From NCBI GenBank assembly GCA_027422505.1, contig JAPQWV010000051.1:1054001-1118000 (forward strand): DNA of 64,000 nucleotides. Reading direction: 5' to 3'. Position numbers and translations under genes: made by a program. The notes beneath the pieces are model-generated. The model saw only the letters and a list, made by a program, of their open reading frames with translations, did no database searches and was not told the DNA's origin. The stretch is from Craterostigma plantagineum. Taxonomy: Eukaryota; Streptophyta; Magnoliopsida; Lamiales; Linderniaceae. Below, one piece after another: positions 56,066 through 64,000 of this stretch; positions within the stretch are counted from its first letter, which is position 1; every line of letters begins with the position of its first letter.

Positions 56066-56527
56066 CGAGACTTCTAGGAATTAGGGTTGACCGTTGACCA
56101 ATGAATTAATATATAAATATAATTACGTTAGGCAATGTACAATTCGAAAATGTGTACCTATACTGATTTTATTATTATACCCAGAGAATCGGTCTTTGGA
56201 GGTTCCACCAGACTTCGACAATAATTTTAGCAGGAGGACAGGTAGGTGGATTATCCATCTACAACGCGTAAACACAAATGTGTATTATATGCTTTTATGT
56301 GATTCGAGGATTTTCGTGACTTATGTGATTTATGTGCTTTACGTGTTTTACGTGAATTTCATGCGGACTATGATTTTACATGTTTTTACGATTATATGCA
56401 TGGCATATGCATATCACGACAGATTGAGAGATGGTTTCCACCGTATTGAGACGATGATGATTCGACGTATTGGAAAGTGGGGTAGATCGAGATGATTTTG
56501 ATTTTAGGTTGGGCTCACATGGCACTT

Positions 56528-56960
56528 GGCGGGAGACAGACGTGAACGATCTGTCTACTCGGATGTGGTCGATCTGAGGTGCAAAACCGCCTGAGGATAC
56601 GGGTATATTTACCCATGATATGGATACGGGTCTGACCGCCCATGATACAGGTGTGATTACCTGGAATTGGCGGGAGACAGACGTGAACGATCTGTCTACT
56701 TGGATGTGGTCGATCTGAGGTGCAAAACCGCCTGAGGATACGGGTATATTTACCCATGATATGGATACGGGTCTGACCGCCCATGATACAGGTGTGATTA
56801 CCTGGAATTGGCGGGAGACAGACGTGAACGATCTGTCTACTCGAATGTGGTCAATTCGAGGTGCAAAACCGCCTGAGGATACGGGTATCTTTACCCATGG
56901 TACTGATACGGGTCTGACCGCCCATGATACGGGTGTGATCACCCAGGGGATACGGGTGTT
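56528..56960. repeat. 141-bp tandem repeat, three copies
   Basis: Units start at 56528, 56669 and 56810 with GGCGGGAGACAGACGTGAAC and continue with GATCTGTCTACT, GCAAAACCGCCTGAGGATAC and GTCTGACCGCCCATGATAC. The first two periods are exactly 141 bp. Because 141 is divisible by three, open frames on both strands persist across the array; these are not evidence of a protein. Confidence 0.92.
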
Positions 56961-57540
56961 TAACACCCATGACGTTGGATACGGGTGGAACTTCGTGGTC
57001 ACCCATGATATTTATTATATATATGTATATTGGTGCCGAGCCTGACCAGGGCCCTATGTTATGTGATATACGTGAGATAGGATGTGAGAAAAGAAAGAGT
57101 GTGCATTCACATGTGAGATATTGGGATTGGGACAGAGTGCGCACGTGCATACATACATTTTATTCACCTACTGGGCAAATCGCTCAGTGTTTACGTGTTG
57201 TAGGTACTGAGTCTGACGCGGATACGCGTCAAGACTAAGGCGGCTGGTGGCGGTGCTCCACGGACTTTTGAGGGCAGGGCGGTACATGGATGAAGACCTA
57301 TGGAGCGGCTTAAGAACTTTTGTTCCTTTTGACATTTTGGGGCTTCGGCCCATGTATAGTAATGACGTTGTAGACAGATTATTTTATTAATGTATATTAT
57401 TTAGGAAAAAGTTTTAATTAGACGGGCCTTCTGCGGCTTACGCTGCGGAAATCCGCCAATAATCCTAATTAGAAAAGTAGGGTCGCTACAGTATGTTCCT
57501 TGAATTTGCTGATAAAAACTTATAATAATTATAAATATAT

Positions 57541-57571
57541 AAACCCGTGCATTGCACGGGCAATAAACTAG
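57541..57571 (+). mobile_element. Helitron-like 3' terminus
   Basis: The hairpin CCCGTGCATTGCACGGG is followed eight bases later by CTAG and then T (CAATAAACTAG|T). A GC-rich palindrome 8-12 bp before a terminal CTAG, with insertion before T, is the signature of plant Helitron 3' ends. The 5' TC end was not located, so the body is undefined; it may include the gene fragments from about 49.8 kb onward. Confidence 0.7.
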
Positions 57572-57909
57572 TTATGAAGAATCGGATAGTAAATCTGAAG
57601 AATTCGAACACTTACGTTTGAGATTTACCTACGTTGAAGTTCGAGAGAGAAACGACGTTGAAGAACACCTAGGCGCTAAAATCTTCTCTCTAAAATTTCC
57701 TATTCTTCAAATTGATCCGAAAACCATACAAAGCGAACTCCTAATTTTCTTAGGAGTTCACTTATATATACCACCTCGTGGTATATTTACACAAGTAGTC
57801 CTACAAAATGACTAATTACAATTTAGCCCAAGACTACTAATTTGCATAGCAAGACTAAGACAACTCTATTAATTGAATACAATTAAATAGTTCCAACACG
57901 AACTCTCCA
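57572..57909. other. Spacer before SIRE-C
   Basis: No recognised product. TCCTAATTTTCTTAGGAGTTC near 57740 and TATACCACCTCGTGGTATA near 57766-57784 are small palindromes. The SIRE-C coding sequence emerges abruptly at about 57910. Confidence 0.4.
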
Positions 57910-59355
57910 TGCATCGTAAAAATTACTCAGAACTCCAAAGCAATTTCGACAAAAATTATGCCTTTTTAAACAAACAACAGGAAGAGATAGCTATGCTTAA
58001 TGAATCCTTGACCTTGTCTGAAACTAAAGCAAAGACTTTTAGAAGATCTTCTAGAAAGCAAGGAAAAACAAATTAGCGATATGTGTAGAAGCTTGAAAGA
58101 CAGCGAGGAAGAACATGTAAATGTATTGTCTCAATACGAACTAATCACCAACGAACGTGTACGTCTATACAAGAAAGTCAAGGAATTAGAAGACATCAAC
58201 ACCAAAAGAGGTCAAAGTGAACGAACCATGTTCCTTAGCCAACCTAAAGATGTTGAATTCTATGATCCCCGTGAAGGATTGGGATTTGAATACCCCACTA
58301 ACCCTGAAACAGATAGAGGACTCTCTCTGTACAACATCAAACGTTTTGGGTTAAGCATTGAACAGCTAATGCCCTTCGTAGGATCAAGTGAGGTGACTGA
58401 ATCTGACGAACAAAAACGGAGGAATAAAGAATGGGCTCAAATCATGTGTGACTATGACAAACTCAATAATAGCTACAAAGAGATAACGCTCTCTGATGAT
58501 TACATGTCACCATTTGGACCCGAAGGCACTGACGAACAGGCTAAACCTATTTATTCATTTATCTATATTCCAAAGATTATATGCAAAATAGGTGCCTTGA
58601 CAACCTCTCTAGATCGGAAAAGAAAGCTCACTGAAGAAGAGAGAACTATTTTGTTGAGCAAAATTTATACTCTTGAAAAATTTCTTGACGCTTACAAACC
58701 TTCCACCTCCCGTCCTGTTCCAGAATCCTCTACATGTAAATGCAAGCAAACTACAAAGAAAATACCTTTATCTCACACTAACTTTGTATCACATGTACCC
58801 ACAGACAAAGGCGTGAGATCTAAGGAAGCGAAGAAGCTTCGACCTGGCTCAGCTAAGAAGACAACAGTCCCTGATAAGAAGAAGAGACCAGTCTCCAACC
58901 TTTCTTCTCATGTTTCAAAATCTTTTGCATTTCCAATAGTGACTTCTTGTAATGTCACAGAACGTGTTTCGTTATTTCATTTCCTAAAATCAAAATTCTA
59001 TCATGTAAACAATGATGTACTTTCCCATCCTCGTGACGGTCATTTCAGCAAAAGCGCTTCTACGTCACATAGCACTCGTTCTAAGGGCATATCTCCCACG
59101 CCGTCCAATCATACTATTAAATCTAAAGTAAAGAAACACACCACCTCCAACACCAAGCCGAACAAGAAATTAAGTCAAAAACAGATTTGGATTCCAAAAC
59201 CTCAACTGCATCCTGAAGGAAATCATCACGCTTGGATTCTTAAACCAATTATCCGAAAACCTAGCAAAAAATTAAATCTAGCAACGAACAAGAAAGCTAC
59301 TACACCTGCTATCAAAAGGGGGCCCATCTATAAATGGGTGCCAAAACTTACTTGA
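57910..59355 (+). pseudogene. gag: SIRE-C gag C-terminal region
   Basis: A coiled-coil segment (HRKNYSELQSNFDKNYAFLN...) appears at about 57912 and is broken near 58070. The frame resumes at 58081 for 424 codons. Residues 1-50 are heptad-rich (ERVRLYKKVKELEDI). A middle region has no recognised domain, and a long Lys/Ser/Pro-rich basic stretch (about 210-415) follows, ending in WIPKPQLHPEGNHHAW and YKWVPKLT, the typical lead-in to Sirevirus protease. The capsid domain is absent. The basic stretch could bind RNA. CKCKQ near residue 220 is not a proper zinc knuckle. Confidence 0.75.
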
Positions 59356-59361
59356 TTCTTT

Positions 59362-60973
59362 TTGCAGGTCTGTCATGTGTGGTACTTAGATACAGATTGC
59401 TCCTCACACATGACTGGAAACAAAGAGCTGTTGAGCAACTTCTCTGAAGGATTTCTCGGAAAGGTCTACTTCGGAAATGGTCAATCCGCATCCATGCTAG
59501 GAACAGGTGATCTCATCCATGACAGGCTAACCATCAAAGGAGTGTCCTACGTCGAAGGACTGAGCTACAATTTATTCAGCATAGGATGTTTCTGTGACAA
59601 AGGCTACAAGGTGAACTTCGAGACCAACAAATGTAGTGTCACAGATAACAATGAAAGAGAGCTACTCACTGGACACAGGAAGACGAATCTCTACTCCATT
59701 CACCTCAAGACTGTCCGACCGACATGCCTTATCTCTCGAGCCTCTCTACATCAGAACGATCTATGGCATCAGCGACTTTCCCATCTCAACTTCAAAGACC
59801 TAAACAAACTGCGATCAGAAAACTTGGTCAAAGGACTTCCCTCGTTCAGATATCACAAAGAGCATCTTTGCTCGGCGTGTGAAATGGGAAAGATAAGGAA
59901 GGCATCCCACCGGACCAAACACATTGCCTCAAATTCCAAATCTCTCGACATTCATATGGATCTGTGTGGATCCATGCGCACTCAGACCATTAATGGGCGA
60001 AATAATGTGTTGGTTATTGTGGATGATTTCTCACACTACACATGGACCAAATTTCTGAGAACCAAGGATGAAACTCTAGGTCTAATCATTGAGTTTATCA
60101 AAACCGCTCAAAACCTCTACCAACTAAGTGTACAAATCATCAGAACTGATAATGGGAGAGAATCACTTGGAATCACCCAACAGTTCGCAACAGCTAAAAC
60201 ACCTCAACAAAACGGGGTAGTCGAGCGCAAGAACAGAACTTTAGTTGAAGCAACTCGTACACTCCTCATTCAATCTGGACTACCTCACTTCTTGTGGGCT
60301 GAAGCAATGGACACAGCTTGTTTCACTCAAAATCGTGGCTCGCTTCACAAGAGGTTCAATAGGACTCCCTATGAGTTGATAAATCGTAGAGTGGCAGACG
60401 TCTCTTTCCTGAGTCTTTCGGTGCAAGTGCTATGAAGCAAATGATCGTGAAGATAGATTCAAACTTGACCCAAAAGCATTTGAAGGGATGCTGGTGGGAT
60501 ACTCAACAACATCAAAAGCCTATCGCATATATCTCAAGGAGAAAAGATCTGTTATGGAAAGCATTAACGTAACGTTTGATGAAGTAGACCGAGTTGTTTC
60601 TGCACAAATCAGTCCAGAACCAGGACATCTACGAGAATTGACAACGGATCAACCTAGCACCTTCTCTGTGGGCGAAACTTCAAAATCAAATGCATTGAGC
60701 GACATGGAACTCGATCTCTTATTCGAGGATCTCTTTTCTAAGCCTTCGCCACCCACCGTTCCAAAAACTTCTGCAGCACCAGAAAATAATGATACAGCAG
60801 AGACTAGCAATGACAATTCCCCTCCTACAATGGAAAATCTTCACCTTGATGACGATAGTGAACCCCCAACAGCTCAGCCGCTGAAACTCCTCAGCCTTCT
60901 GTTCAACAATAGAAGTTTCTTCAGGAGAGTCAGTAATGCCTCAACCTGGAGAAGAAATGGAGCATCAGGCTGA
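59362..60973 (+). pseudogene. pol: SIRE-C protease and integrase, frameshifted
   Basis: The frame begins VCHVWYLDTDCSSHMTGN. The protease active site reads DTD where DSG or DTG is required, so the catalytic glycine is lost. A pre-integrase segment (LWHQRLSHLNFKDL, CSACEMGK) and the integrase core follow (HMDLCGSM, IRTDNGRES, QQNGVVERKNR). After FTQNRGSLHKRFNRTPYEL the phase changes near 60410 and the C-terminal integrase part continues at 60488 (LVGYSTTSKAYRIYL). An acidic, Ser/Thr-rich linker runs to 60973 and overlaps the next frame. Confidence 0.88.
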
Positions 60974-62018
60974 TCAGAGTGAAGAAACAATACACGACAC
61001 AAATGCAGCTGGATCATCACAACCTAGTACAAGAAAGTGGACCCGAGCACACCCAAACTCACAAATAATTGGAGACCCTTCCACTGGAGCAACCACTCGA
61101 GCATCAACGATAAATGAAAGCCTCTATTCCTGCTTTCTCAGTCAAAAGGAGCCCAGCAAAGTAACTGAAGCACTCGCTGATCCAGATTGGATAATCGCAA
61201 TGCAGGAGGAAATCAATCAATTTGAGAGGTTAAAAGTTTGGAACCTAGTACCTAGACCGGCTGGGAAAACTATCATAGGGACTAAATGGGTGTTTAAGAA
61301 CAAAAAGGAGGAGCAAGGAGTTGTTATCCGGAATAAAGCAAGGCTGGTGGCAAAAGGTTACAATCAACAAGAAGGAATCGACTATGATGAGACATATGCC
61401 CCAGTCGCAAGAATTGAAGCCATCAGGATATTCTTAGCTTTCGCTGCACAAAAGAACTTCACAGTCTACCAGATGGATGTCAAAACTGCATTCCCCAACG
61501 GATTACTAAAAGTAGAAGTTTTGTATCTCAGTCTGAAGGTTCTGTAAACGAACAACTCCCAGACCACGTCTACAGACTCGATAAAGCTCTCTATGGACTT
61601 AAACAAGCTCCCAGAGCCTGGTACGAGGTCCTCTAGGATTTTCTCATCTCTTCTGGTTTCACAAAAGGGAAGATCGATACAACTCTCTTCATCAAGAAGG
61701 ACGACTCAGACATTATGTTAGTGCAGATTTACGTCGACGACATCATATTTGGGCAACAGACTCAAGAATGTGCAGGAACTTTAGGGATCTAATGAAGCAG
61801 AAATTTGAATGAGCATGATGGGCGAACTAGGCTTTTTCTTAGGCCTTCAAGTTAAGCAGCTTCACGAAGGAATCTTCATTAGTCAATCCAAGTACATTCA
61901 CGACATACTCAAGAAGTACAACTTGGACAACTCTATTGCTGCCATCACTCCCATGTCTACCTCATGCAAACTTGATGCATATTCATCAGGAAAATCTGTT
62001 AACCAGACGATCTATTGA
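60936..62018 (+). pseudogene. pol: SIRE-C reverse transcriptase remnants
   Basis: RT starts in the frame 60936-61547 ([51 protein letters not shown]). It is then broken at 61505-61550. Fragments in shifting phases spell the [17 protein letters not shown] region (about 61577-61630) with a TAG at 61634, then the YVDD segment near 61730. The thumb continues at 61809 (MSMMGELGFFLGLQVKQLHE) to a TGA at 62016. The active-site aspartates remain visible, but no continuous enzyme can be made. Confidence 0.88.
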
Positions 62019-62021
62019 GGC

Positions 62022-62672
62022 ATGATAGGATCCCTGCTCTATCTTACGTCCAGTAGGCCTGACATCATGTTCGCCACGTGTCTCTGTGCTCGCTTTCAAG
62101 CAGATCCTAAGGAGTCTCAGATGCTCGCTGTCAAGAGAATTTTCAAATACCTCAAGGGAACTCCAAATCTAGGTCTATGGTACCCGATGGAGTCAAGAGA
62201 ACTCGTAGGATACACCGACGCCGATTACGCGGGATGCAAGCTGGACAGAAAGAGCACTTCTGGAGCCGCTCAATTTCTCGGGGGTAAACTCGTAAGCTGG
62301 TCGTCTCGAAAGAAAAATTGTGTCTCAACTTCGACAGCAGAGGCAGAATATGTCGCTGCTGCGAGTTGCTGCTCACAAATTTTGTGGATGAGAACCCAGC
62401 TGCGAGATTTTGGCATAACATTAAATCGTATTTCAATTTTTAGTGACTCTAAAAGTGCTATAGCTATAACAAGTAATCCAGTACATCATTCACGCACAAA
62501 ACATATAAACATTAGATATCACTTTATCAAGGAACATGTGGAACAAGGAACAATCGAAATGCATTTTGTTCACACAGATCTTCAACTTGCCGGCCTATTC
62601 ACTAAGGCATTGGATGAAAAGCGATTCCAATTCCTGGTATCTAGGTTAGGCATGTTGAACCGTAAGACATGA
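62022..62672 (+). pseudogene. pol: SIRE-C RT end and RNase H
   Basis: The 216-codon frame has MIGSLLYLTSSRPDIMFATC, RIFKYLKGTPNLGLWYP, YTDADYAGCKLDRKSTSGA, STAEAEYVAAASCCSQILWM, DSKSAIAITSNPVHHSRTKH and LAGLFTKALDEKRF, then a stop. The RNase H catalytic D, E and D are present. It is separated from the RT thumb by a single TGA codon (62016-62018), so this stop is the only lesion between them. Confidence 0.9.
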
Positions 62673-62959
62673 TCGATTGTCCCTACATGAACCTGATATT
62701 GTGTAAATAGGTCATTTAATTTTTCTCTATATATTTTCATATGAATGTTTAAAATCCTACTATCATATCTTGGGTGAGTCAATAAAAAAAATTATGCATG
62801 GATCAAGGGGGAGTCTTTGAAAGTTAAGCACTAATTTAGGGGGAGTCATTGAACTTCGCACAAATCAAAGGGGAGTTTTTATGATTTCTCATCAAACTTA
62901 CTCTCAAATCGCATCATAGGGGCAACTTCTGAGATAGTCACTTATATAACCTTAAAAAA

Positions 62960-63665
62960 TTTCTCTCAGCGAAATTCCAAATTTGATCGAAACTGAATTC
63001 AAGTATTTCAAATCGTTTCTCGGCGAAACTATGTATCGCTCGAAACTCGTTAAATTCGATCGAAATTAAAATACTCAAATATTTCTAGTATTTCGACCAA
63101 AACCTGTTAAATTCGATCGACACTAAAACGTTCAAATATTTCAAATATTTTCTCGGCGAAATTGACTATCGCCCAAAACCCATTTCGATCGGAACTGACA
63201 ATTTTCTTAAAATCCTCTTAAAATTTACTCGGCAAAACTACATATCGCCCGTAACTCATTTCAATTGAATTGGCTATCGTCCGAAACTCAACTCAAATTC
63301 GATCGAAACTGAATTTTCAATTAATTCAAAACTTTTCTCGGCGAAACTGCGTATCGCCCGGAACTCCTTCAAAATGATTTAACAAATCGCACGACGCAAG
63401 TTTCGATCGAAATTGCATTTTAAATCCTTTTATAATTTTCTCGGCGAAACTGACTTTCGCCCGAAACACACTTCAATTGAAATTGAAAATTTGCCTAAAT
63501 CATTTCTAATTTTATCGGCGAAACTGACTTTCGCCCAAAACGCGTTTCGATCGGAACTGAATTGAATTGAATTGATCGAAACTGTAATTTAACTCCTTTG
63601 TGATTTTTTCTCGACGAAACTGAGATTCGCCCGAAACTGGTTTAGATCGAAACTCTACTTATGTA
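62960..63665. repeat. CTCGGCGAAACT / TTCGATCGAAAC array before the SIRE-C LTR
   Basis: About eight units, spaced 54-133 bp, contain CTCGGCGAAACTG, then ATCGCCCGAAACTC, then the palindrome TTTCGATCGAAA. Starts of the CTCGGC element are near 62965, 63019, 63152, 63228, 63337, 63440, 63514 and 63610. The composition contrasts with the AT-rich neighbours. The CGGCGA word is shared with the palindrome array at 55250-56065. Confidence 0.85.
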
Positions 63666-64000
63666 GAATGCCATTTTAATTGTGCTTGATTTCATTAGTC
63701 GTCCTTGTAATTAGGGGCTTTATTTGTATTAGTCTTTAGATTAAGGACTAGTTAGATATTTGTACCAAGCCTGTTTGGTATAAATACTTGTACATGAATT
63801 GAGCTGAATAGAGAAAGTTTAGAGAATTGATCCGAAGGGCTTGCAAATCGATTTCTAGAGAAAGAAACAACAGTAACTTTCTCACTCTAATTGAATTCTC
63901 TCTCTCGTTCTTACTTAGAGTTGTTCGATCGAATTCAATTGATCATCTAAACGATCGAATTACTATGATTTCTAGCCTAGGATCGTATAGTTGTTAATCT
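63666..64000 (+). repeat. SIRE-C 3' LTR, promoter part (cut by the window end)
   Basis: The region has TTGGTATAAATACTTG (TATA box 63779-63786) followed by a leader-like segment with GATCGAATT repeats. No LTR end is seen before 64000. The U3 start probably lies upstream, within or before the array. Confidence 0.55.

Larger units (their letters stand above)
54143..57490. mobile_element. 3.3-kb solo LTR with TSD GTATG
   Basis: The segment starts TGTAATACCCGCAAAATTT and ends GTAGGGTCGCTACA, and is flanked by GTATG at 54138-54142 and 57491-57495. TGTAATACCC...CGCTACA ends are known from long LTRs of plant Ty3/gypsy elements. No primer-binding site, polypurine tract or second LTR copy is seen inside, so one LTR of 3348 bp is the simplest reading; a noncoding LARD-like unit is the alternative. 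It contains two distinct repeat arrays, listed separately. Confidence 0.82.
57910..64000 (+). mobile_element. SIRE-C: 5'-truncated Sirevirus-like copia running off the window
   Basis: The order on the plus strand is gag C-terminal part, protease-integrase, RT remnants and RNase H, three GGGGAG polypurine-type tracts (62805-62813, 62838-62846, 62867-62875), a CGGCGAAAC repeat array and an LTR-like region with a TATA box (TATAAATA, 63779-63786). The 5' LTR, primer-binding site and N-terminal gag are missing. Pol is broken by at least four frame changes. There is no envelope-like ORF. The repeated polypurine tracts place it in the Sirevirus branch. Confidence 0.85.

Noticed and set aside
56376..57002. 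Minus-strand 208-residue repeat protein
   Set aside because: It is produced by the 141-bp tandem repeat, whose period is divisible by three; similar frames open on the plus strand. No start context or homology.

Overview
The window is nuclear DNA of a flowering plant, most likely a eudicot. Evidence: many-exon nuclear genes with GT-AG introns, a plant-specific NAC transcription factor, an EXO70 gene, a plant-mobile-domain (MAIN-like) gene, and plant Ty1/copia elements primed by initiator tRNA-Met. No bacterial-style operon, rRNA or tRNA gene is visible. I cannot name the species.

Layout. (1) 0-6.9 kb: two similar ~0.4-kb direct repeats flank two and a half tandem, decayed copies of a gene that looks like a divergent kinase/KEN (IRE1-like) protein. 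A solo LTR (TSD AGCAA) interrupts the middle copy. (2) 6.9-9.8 kb: AT-rich, with a MITE-like inverted repeat and a 259-bp solo LTR (TSD TAATG). (3) 9.8-18.4 kb: a young copia element (Copia-1, minus strand, TSD ACTAC) sits at the truncated edge of an older gag-protease-only copia relative (GP-1). GP-1 itself carries a hAT-type MITE and a GC-rich insertion. (4) 18.5-25 kb: the intact host gene island. It holds a 14-exon gene for mitochondrial pyruvate dehydrogenase E1 beta (minus), a divergently transcribed two-exon gene for a 75-residue protein (plus), and a three-exon VNI2/NAC083-like NAC gene (minus). (5) 25.6-32.6 kb: an intronless EXO70 gene split by Copia-2, whose two LTRs look identical (TSD AGGAT); the gene also has a frameshift downstream. 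(6) 33-35 kb: a decayed plant-mobile-domain gene preceded by a long imperfect palindrome. (7) 35.1-46.9 kb: a Sirevirus-like copia (SIRE-A, minus) with an envelope-like third ORF but no reverse-transcriptase core, followed by the 5' remnant of another element (SIRE-B) that carries a nonautonomous Mutator-like element (9-bp TSD) full of tandem repeats. (8) 49.8-57.6 kb: low-copy gene fragments, including a MAP-kinase piece, ending in a Helitron-like 3' terminus. They are split by a second gag-protease-only copia copy (GP-2, TSD CGATG) and by a 3.3-kb solo LTR (TSD GTATG). (9) 57.9-64 kb: a 5'-truncated, frameshifted Sirevirus-like element (SIRE-C) whose 3' LTR runs off the window.

The host genes do not form a pathway. 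The main story is nested transposition. Target-site duplications and LTR divergence give a relative order: GP-1 and the SIRE elements are old, Copia-1 and GP-2 are young, and Copia-2 is very recent and broke EXO70. The points most worth following are the two gag-protease-only copies that share one internal deletion, the short-palindrome arrays in the 3.3-kb LTR and in SIRE-C, the EXO70 disruption, and the GC-AG intron in the PDH gene.
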